Below, piece after piece: positions 1-11,119 of a stretch of 64,000 bases of DNA. Every line of letters starts with the position of its first letter. The stretch's first letter is position 1. Under the pieces are notes generated by a model that saw only the letters and a program-made list of their open reading frames with translations, was not told the origin of the DNA and did not search any database. The DNA is taken from NCBI GenBank assembly GCA_018398585.1, contig JAGTTD010000008.1, forward strand, positions 26,527,208 to 26,591,207, written 5' to 3'. Source of the DNA: Simmondsia chinensis (lineage: Eukaryota > Streptophyta > Magnoliopsida > Caryophyllales > Simmondsiaceae). A program made the translations under genes and the position numbers.

Positions 1-290
1 AATCATTAAATTATTGTGATAAAATATAATGATGTGATCTGATTTAGGCTAAACTAAATTCATAACATAAACTAACTTTGATCGATTGACAAACTAATTT
101 ATTTTTCAATTTTGTTCATTTAGTAAACCACTCTCTCTCCACAAAAACCAAGATTTTAACCGCTCCATAATCATCGAATCCAACTTTATACCGATTTCCT
201 GTGTATACTATACCCATATACTCGTCATAGCTACGACTTGAGTGTGCACTTACAAATACACGGTTCGTAACATACATTAAAACTATATCA
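1..290 (+). repeat. F 5' LTR, 3' tail
   Basis: The sequence aligns by eye with 10090-10376, the end of the downstream LTR, sharing stretches such as GTGATAAAATATAATGATG and CTAACTTTGATCGATTGA. It ends in ATATCA seven bases before the primer binding site. The start lies outside the window. Confidence 0.75.
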
Positions 291-296
291 AGTTTT

Positions 297-314
297 TGGC
301 GCCGTTGCCGAGGA
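297..314 (+). other. F primer binding site
   Basis: TGGCGCCGTTGCCGAGGA is the gypsy-type primer site common in Athila-like elements, often attributed to tRNA-Asp. It fixes the plus orientation and the end of the 5' LTR. Confidence 0.75.
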
Positions 315-1335
315 AAGTCAAAGTTTGAATCACTGATTGTGGAGGATTCTTTTTTTATTTTCGTTCTTTTAAAGTCAAAATTTTATTCTTGAGTGATTTT
401 TTATTTTATTTATTTTTTTGAAAAGAACTTATTTTATTTTATTTTACTTTTTCCCTTTTATAGTTTTATTATTTATTAAATAATTTGAATTTTTATTTTT
501 TAATTTTTATTATTTAATTATTAAATAATTTTTCCACCGGGATAGAAACACTATTGGGTTAGGCGATCGTCCTCACAAGCTTGATGATTCATTTGGATTT
601 CAGTTGGCCAATAGCCCTATGTCTCGTTTGGCTGAAGAGGTTAAACTTAGCGTTGTTGGGAGGCAACCCAGCCTATTTTAATGTTTTAGTTTAATTTGAT
701 TTTCTGGTTGACCTCCCTTTACTTTTTAGGACTCTTTTTTCCCAACCATTGATTACTTTGTTTCTTTGGTGATCTGAGCACTTGTATTTTGAATTTTTTC
801 TAACCGTTTTAACAAGTTTGCTTGGTCAGTTTGTCTTTATTTGTCTTATTTTGTAGCTATATTTCTTCGAGTGCCCCTTTTTAATGTCCTTAGCTTTACC
901 AAGAGTAGTCGATTCTATTTGATCAACGTACCTTACTACTCAGGTTGTCTCTTTCCTTCCTTCGCCTTTATTTATTTTTATATATTTTACATTGAGGACA
1001 ATGCAAGGTTTAGGTTTTTGGATGGCATGAATAATTTAATTTTTTTAAATGTTTGTTTTATCTTTTAGCATGATTTTTTAAATTAGCTGAAATTTCGAAT
1101 TGAGTAGTCAATTATTAGTTGATGTGAATCATATTTAGTTCAAATTTTAGAAATTTCAAGAATTAAAATTTTTATAAATTCACTATTTTTGTCTTCATAT
1201 AGTTTAAGGGTTTACTTCATTCACTCCCAATCTTTTGACAAACCCCACACATTGAGATGTATTAGCAGGAATAATTCTAGGAATTAGGACTTGAACACCT
1301 TAATTCTATTAATGTTCAAATTGCCATTCTATTTG
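315..1335 (+). other. F internal region, non-coding
   Basis: This is AT-rich leader up to about 540, then a 3'-untranslated-like segment from about 540. A short relic near 610-680 resembles the end of the Athila polyprotein region and runs into GGGAGGCAACCC. The short frames here carry no recognisable domain. It stops at the TTTCT target copy of element G (1336-1340) and resumes at 7828. Confidence 0.6.
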
Positions 1336-1340
1336 TTTCT

Positions 1341-2517
1341 TGTTAGGTGCTTTATACAAAACCTCCACAAAACAACTCAGATAAGACGATATTTAAACAA
1401 GACACTAAATAACAAACAGTAATGACTCCAAGATCTCAGATCTTGCCCCAATAGAACCAACTTAAACTAGACCTGGACTGATTACAACTCAAAACACTCC
1501 ACAGATCTCAAATACAACTCCAGATTCAAGAAAACAAATGAATCGAGTTGAGTTAGAAGTATACCTTCCCTTGTGAACTTAAGATTTTACCAAGAATTGC
1601 AAGCAAGATGCATACACCATCCAGTAAGGCTCTGGATCCAGCAAGAACAGCAGGGATCGGACCTCAACCGAACACGAACCGAACACACCAGCCATGGATC
1701 GGACTCCAACAACACGAACGAAGCTCTACCACATGAAATCACTTCGAACCGGGGCTCACAAGGCTGGAATCACTGATTATTTTTGGCTCAAAGGTTCGTT
1801 TTAGGGTTAGGGTTTCAAAGGAGCCTTAGAGTGATAAAATCGCCAGAGAAAGAAGGGGAGAGGAGGAGAAAGTCGGTTTCAATACCTCTCCAACCCTAAA
1901 CCTCGGCATTAAATAACCCACCAAGCTTCCCTAGAGCTCATCACAGCCATCGATCAAAAAATCGATCTAACGGACAAAAAACTTACACACGGAATGCACA
2001 TCGAGAGCCTCAGATCTGGTGACGCGTGTCGAGGGTCAAACGGCTGTGATGGAGCCATGGAAGCTTCTCGAAGAAGCTTCACAAGAAACCTAACGGGTCT
2101 CTGAATTTTGGGGAGAGAGAGAGACAAGGGATGAAGAGCCAAAGCCAGCTGTACACACCCTTAAAAAACATTACGGGCAATGAAGTACAGTAGGGCAAGC
2201 CGGGCAGCCATTTCGGGTAGGTAGTATATCCCACGGGCAGGCAGGTACAGCCGGGCAGCATGGTAACAGTGACCCGGCAGCTGGGGCAACTCATAAAAAA
2301 AAGTAATTAATACCAAAAATGAGGGGCAATTTTGTCATTGCCCCCAAAAATCTGAATTCAAAATTTACCTCAAGCAAAACGCCTCGTTTTACACTCCCCT
2401 AAATATTAATTGACCCATTTTATATTTACGTAAATTTTCCAGCCCCTTTTTTTTCTTAACTTGATTTAGGAGCAAATGTTTAGACTAACTTATGTCATAT
2501 ATTTACCAAACACAATA
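1341..2517 (-). repeat. G 3' LTR
   Basis: It begins TGTTAGGTGC and matches 6612-7822 over its whole length. The last bases are CACAATA where the partner has CACAACA. The partner carries a small extra block near 7200-7214 absent here. It is preceded by target copy TTTCT. Confidence 0.92.
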
Positions 2518-2530
2518 AACTCCACCTTGG
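2518..2530 (-). other. G polypurine tract
   Basis: Minus strand reads CCAAGGTGGAGTT directly upstream of the 3' LTR. This is the position and composition expected for the plus-strand primer of a copia element. Confidence 0.65.
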
Positions 2531-2562
2531 TAAGTATATGACTAACAATTTCACATGCGCTA

Positions 2563-3489
2563 TCAGCCTGGGTTCCATACCATTTGGAGGAGTTTAACAA
2601 AACGTGTAAACTTCTCCAACGGAAGACCTTTAGTCCCCATGTCAGCGAGGTTATCCTCGGTATAAATTTTCAGCAATTCAATCTGATTTTCTTCTATGTT
2701 ATCCATGATAAAATACCGCCTGACTGCTAAGTGTTTCGTTCTATCATGAAAAACTGGGTTCTTACAAAGGGCAATGGCAGATTGACTATCTGAGTGGATT
2801 TTAGGTGACCCTAGGTCGAGTTTTAATTCATTTAACAAGCCGTTCAGCCATATAGCTTCCTTAACGGCATCCGATATTGCTAGGAGCTCTGACTCGGTAA
2901 TAGATAAAGAGGTTAAAGTCTGTAACTTTGATCTCCAACTAATAGCTCCACCCGTTAAAGTGAAAACATAGGCTAATGTAGATCGTCTCCTATCTAGGTC
3001 ACCGACAAAATTGGAATCTACATAACCAGTCAATTTAAGTTCACTTTGGTCCCTAGCAAAAGTTAAGCCCAAATCTATTGACCCTTTTACATATCTTAGC
3101 AGCCATTTGACACCATCCCAATGTACCTTACCGGGATTCGACATATAGCGTGACAATATACTCATGGGAAACGCTAAGCCCGGCCTAGTACATGTCATTG
3201 AGTACATTAATGATCATATGGCGTTAGCATACGGTATTGTGCTCATTTTAAGCTTTTCCTGCTCAGTGTTAGGACATTGACTGGCTGAAAATTGGCACTG
3301 CGATGCTAAAGGTTGTTTCCCTGGTTTTGACTCAAACATAATAAACCTTTTCAAAACCTTATTAAGATAATGACTTTGACTTAAATGGACTGTCCCTTTA
3401 GACCTGTTCCTAATGATGTCAATGCCTAATATTCTTTTGGCTTCCCCTAAGTCTTTCACATCAAACGAGCCGTTTAACCGAGATTTCAA
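2563..3489 (-). pseudogene. G reverse transcriptase C-terminal part and RNase H
   Basis: Reading 3489 to 2563, the frame starts in the RT connection (DVKDLGEAKRILGIDI), passes the copia linker (TCTRPGLAFPMSILSRYMSN) and enters RNase H, with GYVDSNFVGD, SITESELLAISDAVKEAIWL and HSDSQSAIALCKNPVFHDRT. It ends with the C-terminal copia signature TEDNLADMGTKGLP. These enzymes copy the element RNA and remove the template in the virus-like particle. One in-frame stop at 3214-3216 splits an otherwise continuous frame. An Asp-to-Asn-type change in the usual DSDWAGD motif (DSNFVGD) may also harm activity. The stop at 2563 is the natural end, close to the purine tract. Confidence 0.9.
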
Positions 3490-4131
3490 ATCAAAAATCT
3501 ACTTTAGGGACCTGCTAGCTAACAACATATCATCCACATATATTACCAGAAAAAATAGCATCAGAACAGTCAATATCTTTAAAGTACAAGCATGAGTCAT
3601 GAACAGTCCTACTAAAGCCATTATCTACCATGAATGCATGAAACCTCTTATACCACTGTCTAGGTGACTGTTTCAGCCCATACAGTGATTTTTTCAGCAA
3701 AAAACATGCTCAGACTGCTCGGGTTCAACAAACCCCTAGGGTTGGGAGATGAGGATCTCTTCCTCAAGCTCTCCGTGCAAAAATGCAGTGGTAACATCCC
3801 TCTGATGCAGAGACATGTCATAAAAGGCAATTAAGCACGTAATAACACGAATAGTGGTATGTTTAATGACAGGACTAAAAATTTCGTTGTAGTCCACCCC
3901 CTCTTTCTGTAAAAAACCTTTGGCAACTAGTCTAGCCTTAAACCGAGGCAAACCTTTAGGAGTATCGGGTTCTTTAACTCTAAAGATCCATTTTGAGCCT
4001 ATGACTTTCCTACCCTTGGGCTTGGGAATCAAGACCCAAGTATTGTTCTTCCTCAAGCTCTCCATTTCAACTGTCATAGCATTCAGCCACTCGGCTGAAT
4101 GCTTGTTGTTGATGGCTTGAGTGTAGGACAA
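3490..4131 (-). pseudogene. G reverse transcriptase N-terminal and middle part (RVT_2)
   Basis: From 4131 the frame shows the start of the copia RT domain: WLNAMTVEMESL, NNTWVLIPKP, IGSKWIFRVK, FKARLVAKGF, GVDYNEIFSPV and DVTTAFLHGELEEE. A TAG replaces the expected Glu codon at 3736-3738. Beyond it the middle of the domain (SLYGLKQSPRQWY-type segment and a YVDD-type catalytic loop near 3530) is readable only by changing frame. The frame is continuous upstream with the integrase, apart from a stop at 4219-4221, as expected for one polyprotein. Confidence 0.88.
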
Positions 4132-4854
4132 TGGCTCGGTCTCTACGTAATTTGAAGCTGTGTTTAATGCATAAGCTATACACTCAGCATATCCATATCT
4201 TTCAGGGACTCTAGATTCTCACCTAATTCTGTCCCTAGCCAATTGATAGGTTTCTAAGTCCTGAACATCATTTTCAGGTACATTAGGTTCAGTTTCAGAT
4301 CTGTTAGGCACAGTTTCAGTAGCATTTCTGTTAATATTTTCAAAGTTATCAAGGTCACCTTCAAGTTCTTTTCTTAGGTTTAGAGGACTAGGTGGGTTTA
4401 CTTCAAATTGGTAGTAGTCTGGGTCAAATTCCCTAACATTTGAACTATTGCTCGATTGTTCTTTAATGTAGGGCATCTCATCTTCGTTGAAGAGAACATC
4501 CCTGCTAATTATTGTTATAGTTCGGTTTCCCTCTTTAATCCCTAGTCTAAAACCCTTGACACCTGAAGGATAACCCAGAAAAATGCCTTTTACTACCCTA
4601 GGCTCCAATTTACCCTCTCGTTGGTGTGCAAACGCTGAGCACCCAAATACTCTTAGGTTATCATAGTTAACGGCCTTACCGGTCCAGACTCTCTCGGGTG
4701 TTTTCATTTTCAAAGCAGAGTTGGGTGACCTATTAATTAGGTAAGCAGCTATATTAATAGCCTCACCCCAGAACTGCTTGGACAACCCAGCTGAGAACAA
4801 CATACATCTTACCCTATCTAGTAGGGTCCGATTCATGCATTCGGCTACACCATT
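4132..4854 (-). pseudogene. G integrase C-terminal part and linker
   Basis: This continues the integrase frame after a TAA at 4855-4857. It opens with NGVAECMNRTLLD, which holds the catalytic Glu of the D,D35E triad. Then come the copia integrase C-terminal signatures YLINRSPNSAL, VWTGKAVNYDNLRVFGCSAF and GIFLGYPSGVKGFRL, and a Ser/Asn/Glu-rich linker. A second stop lies at 4219-4221, after which 29 codons lead in frame into the RT. The role was joining element cDNA to host DNA. Confidence 0.9.
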
Positions 4855-6213
4855 TTATTGAGGGGTTCCACTTACAGTTTTATGTCGTTTAATACCGTTA
4901 TCATCACAAAGCATGTCAAATTCAGAGTTCACAAATTCCAGACCATTGTCAGTTCTTAAAACTTTTAGTTTCTTTCCTGTTTGATTCGCAGTTAACGTTT
5001 TCCACTTAACAAAAGTATCATAAGCATCATTCTTGTTTTTAAGTAGAAACACCCATACTTTGCTTGAGAAATCATCAACTATAGATAGGAAATAATGTGC
5101 TCCACCCATTGTGGGAACCCTTGAGGGTCCCCACAAGTCAGTGTGAACATAATCAACAATGCCATGGGTAGTATGTGAACCTACACTAAATGCAATCCTA
5201 TGATTCTTACCATATATGCAATGATCACAGAAATCAAGTTGTGCCACAGAATCAGCACCAAAACAGCCCAGTTTTTGGAGCTCTATTAGTCCTCTCTCTG
5301 ATATGTGTCCTAACCTCCTATGCCATAGGTTGGTTGTGTCTTTAGGGTTGATCTTGGACACGTTTCCCTCCCTAGAAACTACCTCTCCCTTCAGGACATA
5401 CAATCCGTTCTTGATCTCTCCCTTAATCACAACAAGGGCACCACGCAGGACCTTCATCTCTCCCCTACAGGCCTTTAGGGTCAGTCCACTAAGATCAAGT
5501 TGTCCTAAGGATGTAAGGTTTCTTTCAAGTTCTGGTACATGTCTAACACCCTCTAGGTTAAAGATCGTGCCATCTGACATTCTAACCCTAATAGTTCCGA
5601 CACCTACCACCTTGCATGCATGGTCATTACCTAACATGATCTTTCCTCCATTAACAGACACATAATCAGTAAAATAGGATTTATCAAATGTCATGTGAAA
5701 ACTGCAGCCAGAGTCGAGCACCCACTCATGACAAGTAAAATCAGTAGAAGCAATCAATACTTCTCCACATTCATTATTTTCAGCAGTATAATCAGCCCTA
5801 GCATGGTTCTTATTTTCAGGGAAAATACTTCTATAGTGGCCAAAGTTTCCACACTCATAGCTTTTGACGTTAGATAAGTCTTTCCTACCTCTGGACTTAG
5901 ATCTTGAATGGTTCCTACTTCTTCTTTTATGGTTATCTTTTGTTTTAGTTCTGCCTCGTACGTTTAATCTCTCACCGTGATTGCCACTATTACTAGGATA
6001 GTATTTTCCCTCTTTCTTTAGTTCTACTACTTTATATCTTAGGGCATCCTCTACTTCTGCCAGTGATATGGTCTTTCTACCATATCTTAGAGTTTCTTTT
6101 AGAGAACTTAGGTATTTAGGAAATGATCCTAAAAGTATTATAGCCTGAGTCTCGTCAGTTATTTCTACTTTTAGTGTGTCCAGGTCAAATAATACTCTGT
6201 AAAATTCATCCAA
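4855..6213 (-). pseudogene. G gag C-terminus, protease and integrase core (452-codon open stretch)
   Basis: Residues 1-65 are the end of the gag UBN2-type domain (ILLGSFPKYLSSLKETL). A basic Arg/Lys/Ser region at 85-112 precedes a zinc knuckle remnant at 118-131 in which two of the expected cysteines are lost (YECGNFGHYRSIF). Aspartic protease motif DSGCSFH is at about 167, and the gag-pre-integrase zinc finger (LWHRRLGHIS and FCDHCIYGK) follows. The integrase core has VHTDLWGPS and LRTDNGLEF. The D-to-E spacing to the Glu downstream is 35 residues, the normal D,D35E geometry. It is the longest open stretch of G, but a single TAA cuts it off from the third catalytic residue. Confidence 0.9.
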
Positions 6214-6572
6214 ATTTCTATGTTTTTGTTATCATCCATTCTAAAGCAGTAAAATCTTTCCATGTATAAAACTCGACTCGAGAGGGATTTGGAGGCATAC
6301 AGTTGTTCTAGCTTTTTTCAAACATCTAAAGCACTCTTTTCAGCAGATACTTTTGTTAGAACAGAGTTACTAAAACAGAGTAAGATATTACCGTGAGCTA
6401 CCTTGTCCATATTTGCTTTGTCTGACGGTTTGAGACCTTCTGGTAGATCTTAATCTTCCAGAAGTGCGGAACTTAAGCTAAGGGCCATAAGCAGTTCTTG
6501 GACCTAGACTTTCCACAGCTCAAAATCCTTCCTACCCGTAAATTTCTCAATATCGTGTTTAGCTGAAGCCAT
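6214..6572 (-). pseudogene. G gag N-terminal region
   Basis: An ATG at 6572 on the minus strand, about 25 bases inside the primer site, begins a copia gag-like sequence. It has the early FTGRKDFELWKV motif, a stop soon after it, and later segments (VLTKVSAEKSALDV, LEQLYASKSLSSRV, MERFYCFRM) readable in the same general order as intact copia gag. Several stops (TAG and TAA near 6500 and 6450, TGA near 6316) and a frameshift near 6215 separate it from the downstream frame. Gag would form the particle shell. Confidence 0.8.
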
Positions 6573-6596
6573 TTTGTTTTAAGACTGTGTTTAACC

Positions 6597-6609
6597 GGCT
6601 CTGATACCA
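6597..6609 (-). other. G primer binding site
   Basis: Minus strand TGGTATCAGAGCC, complementary to the 3' end of initiator tRNA-Met. It lies two bases from the 5' LTR and sets the element on the minus strand. Confidence 0.9.
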
Positions 6610-6611
6610 CT

Positions 6612-7822
6612 TGTTAGGTGCTTTATACAAAACTTCCACAAAACAACTCAGATAAGACGATATTTACACAAGACACTAAGTAACAAACAGTAATGACTCC
6701 AAGATCTTAGATCTTGCCCTAATAGAACCAACTCAAACAAGACCTGGACCGATTACAACTCAAAACACTCCACAGACCTCAAATACAACTCTAGATTCAA
6801 GAAAACAAATGAATCGAGTTGAGTTAGAAGTATACCTTCCCTTGTGAACTTAAGATTTTACCAAGAATTGCAAGAAAGATGCTTACACCATCCAGTACGA
6901 CTCTGGATCTAGCAAGAACAACAGCGATTGGACCTCAACCGAACACGAACCGAGCACACCAGCCACGGATCGGACTCCAACAACACCAACGAAGCTCTAC
7001 CAACACGAAATCACTTCGAACCAGGGCTCACAAGGCTGGAATCACTGATTATTTTTGGCTCAGAGGTTCGTTTTAGGGTTAGGGTTTCAAAGGAGCCTTA
7101 GAGTGATAAAATCGCCAGAGAGAGAAGGGGAGAGGAGGAGAAAGTCGGTTTCAATACCTCTCCAACCCTAAACCTCGGCATTAAATAACCCACCAAGCTT
7201 CAACCTCATGAAACCCTAGAGCTCATCACTGCCATCGATTAAAAAATCGATCTAACGGACAAAAAACTTACACACGGAACGCACATCGAGAGCCTCAGAT
7301 CTGGTGACGCGTGTCGAGGCTCGAATGGCTGTGATGGAGCGATGGAAGCTTCTCGAAGAAGCTTCACAAGAACCCTAACGGGTCTTTGAATTTTGGGGAG
7401 AGAGAGAGACAAGGGATGAAGAGCCAAAGCCAGCTATACACACCCTTAAAAAACATTAAGGGCAGTGAAGTACAGTAGGGCAAGCTGAGCAACCGTTTCG
7501 GGCAGGCAGTACAGCCCACGGGCAGGCAGGTACAGCCGAGCAGCATGGTAACAGTGACCCGGGCAGCTGGGGCAACTCATAAAAAAAAGTAATTAATACC
7601 ACAAATGAGGGGCAATTTTGTCATTGCCCCCAAAAATCTGAATTCAAAATTTACCTCAAGCAAAACGCCTCGTTTTGCACTCTCCTAAATATTAATTGAC
7701 ACGTTTTATATTTACGTCAGTTTTCCAGCCCCCCCCCGTTTTTTTTTTTTTCTCTTTTTCTTAACTCGATTTAGGAACTAATGTTTAGACTAACCTATGT
7801 CATATAATTACCAAACACAACA
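6612..7822 (-). repeat. G 5' LTR
   Basis: It starts TGTTAGGTGC and ends CACAACA, and is followed by the target copy TTTCT at 7823-7827. It matches 1341-2517 apart from scattered substitutions, an extra block near 7200-7214, and a C/T-rich expansion near 7730-7760. Confidence 0.92.
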
Positions 7823-7827
7823 TTTCT

Positions 7828-8696
7828 CTAAATGCATTGTTGAAGAAATTAAAAAAGGGGAATAAAGGATATCAATTCGTGTAATAATCAGGTAAGTACC
7901 TATGACTTGTCATTCTTATAGCCCCTATGTCTCGAGCAAGCAAACCGTAGGGGTGTTTTGACACCTGATACTCTGAGCCAACTAGATTGGGAGCTACCAG
8001 TTGAGAGCTTGCTACATGGGCCACGGGGAAAGCCTAAGAAGATCCAACTTCTATAAGCCACCCCCAAAAACACCAATGCCTAATATGAGTCAAATATTCC
8101 TTTAAGGTATGTGCCAGTAACAACTTTGGTTGTAAATTTATGTGACTTGAGTCATCAGGTCCGAGGGGTTCTTTTCACTCGATACTTTGAGCCAATTGGA
8201 TTGAGAGTCACCAACTGAAAACTCACTACATGGATCTGAGAGAGACACACCTAACCATAGTTACTTTGAAAATTAAAAAAAAAAAAAAAAAAGAAAGAAA
8301 GAATGAAAAAAGGTGAAATTGATGTCCTATGGAAAAAAATAGGAAAAAAATGATTTGAGATTTCTATTGCTTAGGAGTAATGTGTTAGTGTTATTTATTC
8401 TATTGATTATTTTAGCTAATCTTTTTATACGTAAAAGGTTTAGAGTAAGAAAGGGAGGAGAAAGTTGTAAATACATTTACTAGTACAAAGACTTCAATGA
8501 TGAAACATCTAGCTAGAACTAGTGAGCTAATAACATTACATGAGAATTTTCCTTCTTGATTTCTTTCTCAGATGCGTTCAATAAATATTTTTCACTATTT
8601 GGATTAATACAACCACATGTCTTATTAAATCTTTTCCATCTTTAGCTAGTTTAAGATGGATTTTGCTTGAGGATAAGCAAGGTTTGGATTTTGGGA
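7828..8696 (+). other. F internal 3' region, non-coding, with polypurine tract
   Basis: This continues F after element G. It holds no gene. It has a diverged internal direct repeat (see 7948-8236), an A-rich stretch at 8275-8310, and ends in GGTTTGGATTTTGGGA at 8681-8696, the likely purine tract before the 3' LTR. The phrase TTGAGGATAAGCAAGG just before it is typical of this class of gypsy elements. Confidence 0.6.
7948..8236 (+). repeat. Diverged direct repeat in F 3' region
   Basis: 7948-8021 and about 8164-8236 share the order GGGGTT, ACTTTGAGCCAA, GGGAGCTACCA-like and CTACATGG with many substitutions. Such repeats occur in Athila-type 3' regions. No coding is seen. Confidence 0.55.
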
Positions 8697-8897
8697 TGTG
8701 AAATGTCTCATATTTTATTTGTTTTATGCCCCATTCCTATGATATTTTCAGCTATTATTTGTGTGTCCTGGCATGATATATGTGTATTTAGACTTAGAAC
8801 ATGTAGGAGTGAGACAACTTGAAAAGCGATGAAAACTTAGCAAAAACGGACAATTCCGAAGACTGCGTTGAGAAACTTGACCACGTGTGAGACAAAG

Positions 8898-9003
8898 ACT
8901 AACGGGTACAGATTCAACTAAGAAAAGTCTCCGTTAGGGTGCCCGAATCAACTAACGGGTACAGATTCAGCCAAGAAAAGTCTCCGTTAGGGTGCCCGAA
9001 TCA
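8898..9003 (+). repeat. 53-bp tandem duplication in F LTR
   Basis: Copies 8898-8950 and 8951-9003 both begin ACTAACGGGTACAGATTCA and differ at only about two positions. It lies about 300 bp upstream of the TATA box, in the U3 part where promoter repeats are common. Confidence 0.9.
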
Positions 9004-9291
9004 ATCACCCATACATTTTGATAATCGGTCAAGCTTTAAACGAGCAAAAGGTTAAAACAAGAGCATCCACGACCTAATAATATCGAATTCCATTGACAAT
9101 GCCACTGAGATCACATAGATCTTTGTGAGAGCTTCGATTTGACTTACAATTTTGGCCTTAACTCCTTACAGATAAAAAATTATGCGCATTTTAGTTAACT
9201 ACGCAAGCTATGAAATGATGGCCAATTAGATTGACTATTTTTGCCAATCTATCTGCCAACATCCGCGGCTTGCCCTATGGCCCACCGCATC

Positions 9292-9299
9292 TATAAAAG
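9292..9299 (+). promoter_or_regulatory. F LTR TATA box
   Basis: TATAAAAG in a GC-richer context, followed 25-45 bp later by a pyrimidine-rich segment with TCTCCATTCACC. This is the expected core promoter of the LTR. Confidence 0.6.
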
Positions 9300-10521
9300 G
9301 GGAGGAAACCTATTTTTTGATACTTTCTACTCTCCATTCACCTCTCCTTTCTCGACTGCCAAGAGAGACCGATTCTCATGAAAGCCACAGCGCAAGTGGT
9401 CGGGGTACGGGGGAATCGAAGTAAGACTACAGTAAACACCAATTAAGGGATTTCATCAAGCCATGAGTTTTCTGTCCCATTTTCTTTTGAATTAGTGATT
9501 TGTGAAACTCTCATTGAGGAATAAATACATAGTTTAGAGGGAGAAGAAAGGGTAGCTGTTAGTATCTCGAATTTTTTTTTCCCCAAAAATGACTTTTTTT
9601 TTTTTACTACTTTTACACCTCGGTGGGGAGTTTTATATTTTTTGATTGGTTTTCTTATTATGTGCTTGTAGCCATAATTTGATTTCCAATTTTATTGGCG
9701 TGTATCTTATGCTTGTAGCCTAGACTCCAGTATAACAGGTTTTTCGTGAGTGGACAAGGTTGAGGTTGTACCCAACCCTAAACACAATCTATATACAAAT
9801 TAATACTAAATTAGGAATGACAAAGGAATTTGTTAGTGCTATTGAGATAATCTAATATATACCTATAGTGATAAGATGTGTTATGCCCTTAGATTTGTTC
9901 ATCATCTTAAGCCTAACTTAAGTATTAATCCAAAATTAACATGAAATCAAGTGTGATAAATGAATTTAGTAGTGCTATTGAGATATTCAATGCTACACCT
10001 AGATTGATAAGATAGATTATGCCTTTAAACTAGTTAATTACGTTGAACCCTAATTTAATGTTAATATAGGTTTAGAGTTTATAGCCTAAACACTTAAAGT
10101 CATTATCGTGATAAAATATAATGATGAGATTTGATTTTGGCTAAGCTAAATTCATGTGCCAGACTAACTTTGATCGATTGATAAATTAATTTACTTTTCA
10201 ATTTCATTAATTTAGTTAACCACCCACGCTTCAAACAAAAACCAAAATTTAATTGTTTGATAATTATTAAATGTAACTTTATATCGAGTGGATATGACAC
10301 CCATATACCCACTACAGCTGCAAGTTGCTCGTACGCTTGTGAGTGCACTATTTTTACACTTTCATTAAAATTAGTAAGGGTATGAGAAGGTATCCCTTAT
10401 ATGCCCACCCAATATCATCCTAAATCTAAAGTTGCAATGTTAGTTGCTTTAAAAAAATTGTATTAAGACTACATTCTAATTGTGTAAATAATTATATTTT
10501 AAACTATATTATCTCATACTT

Positions 10522-10724
10522 TTTTTTTTCCCTGATAATTAGCAACATAGTCGCGAAACAAAACAGGCAATTCAACTAAGCAAGCCCTGAACACCAAGTA
10601 TAAGAACGGGGGTACAAAAGATGAGATTCAACAAAAAATAGGGAAAGAAAAACTGGACCTGGCACATGAAGTCCAAGACCGGGAGCAACCTAAACCAAAA
10701 AAAAAAAAAAAGAATGAAAAAAAA
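10522..10724 (-). mobile_element. Short LINE or SINE 3' fragment with target duplication
   Basis: The 203-bp insert is bounded by identical 14-bp copies of ATTATCTCATACTT (10508-10521 and 10725-10738). On the minus strand it ends GCTAATTATCAGGG followed by poly(A). Element length, tail and duplication length fit a 5'-truncated non-LTR retroposon. Its 3' end resembles that of 11120-11591, so both may belong to one LINE family. Confidence 0.8.
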
Positions 10725-11119
10725 ATTATCTCATACTTAGTTGAGATATTAGTTTAATTAGTTCTATTAAAGTAATTCTTCTCAGTAAAAATTCTATTGA
10801 AGTAACTAGAACAATTTAGGAACATGACAAGCTAAAACTATTTGTTGATTGTCAATTATATATATAAAAGAATGTAGTTGTATATAGTTATATAGAGGAA
10901 TCAAGTAAGGCGGATGAGGGAAGAATTAATATGGTGGCAAGATGACACGTTTCTAAAGTCTTCTCGTCAAAAAGGGGCCGGACAGTAATGCAGTGAAAGA
11001 AGAAAGAGCAAGTAAGGCGGGAATTTTAAGAATTCCTAAAGGACATGACACTCAAAAGTAGCAGGAAAAGGACAGTTAAGCCATTGGGTAATAGGAGGGG
11101 AAAGACAGTGAGAGGGGAT

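Larger units (their letters stand above)
1341..7822 (-). mobile_element. Element G: Ty1/copia LTR retrotransposon (Tork-like), inserted in F
   Basis: A complete 6.5 kb copia element with two LTRs (1341-2517 and 6612-7822), a TGGTATCAGAGCC primer site, a purine tract and gag, protease, integrase, reverse transcriptase and RNase H in copia order. The flanks TTTCT (1336-1340) and TTTCT (7823-7827) are an exact 5-bp target duplication. The LTRs differ at about five of the first 118 positions by eye, so it is among the younger insertions. Stops at 4855, 4219, 3736 and 3214 and at least two frameshifts make it non-coding now. The Tork assignment rests on the RNase H tail pattern and is tentative. 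Confidence 0.93.
1..10376 (+). mobile_element. Element F: Athila-like Ty3/gypsy derivative without pol genes, split by copia element G
   Basis: The window opens in the tail of a long LTR, followed by a gypsy-type primer site at 297-314, about 250 bp of leader, then directly the 3' untranslated region (a GGGAGGCAACCC motif near 658 and a TTGAGGACAATGCA motif near 992), a purine tract and a second LTR at 8697-10376. Both motifs are usual in the 3' region of Athila-type elements. No protease, reverse transcriptase or integrase coding is visible, so F is a deletion derivative or non-autonomous (LARD-like) form that would need proteins from a relative. Its 3' leader resembles that of element B near 33140-33215, so the two are relatives. 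The 5' end is outside the window. Confidence 0.72.
8697..10376 (+). repeat. F 3' LTR
   Basis: It begins TGTGAAATGTCTCA right after the purine tract. Its last 290 bases align with 1-290. An inverted, shorter relative lies at 55614-56473 and confirms the TGTG start. It carries a TATA box at 9292 and a CT-rich presumed transcript start. The exact right end is uncertain by a few bases. Confidence 0.75.

Noticed and set aside
1954..2294. Small frames repeated at 7239-7546
   Set aside because: These are the two LTR copies of element G; the frames are short and have no domain.
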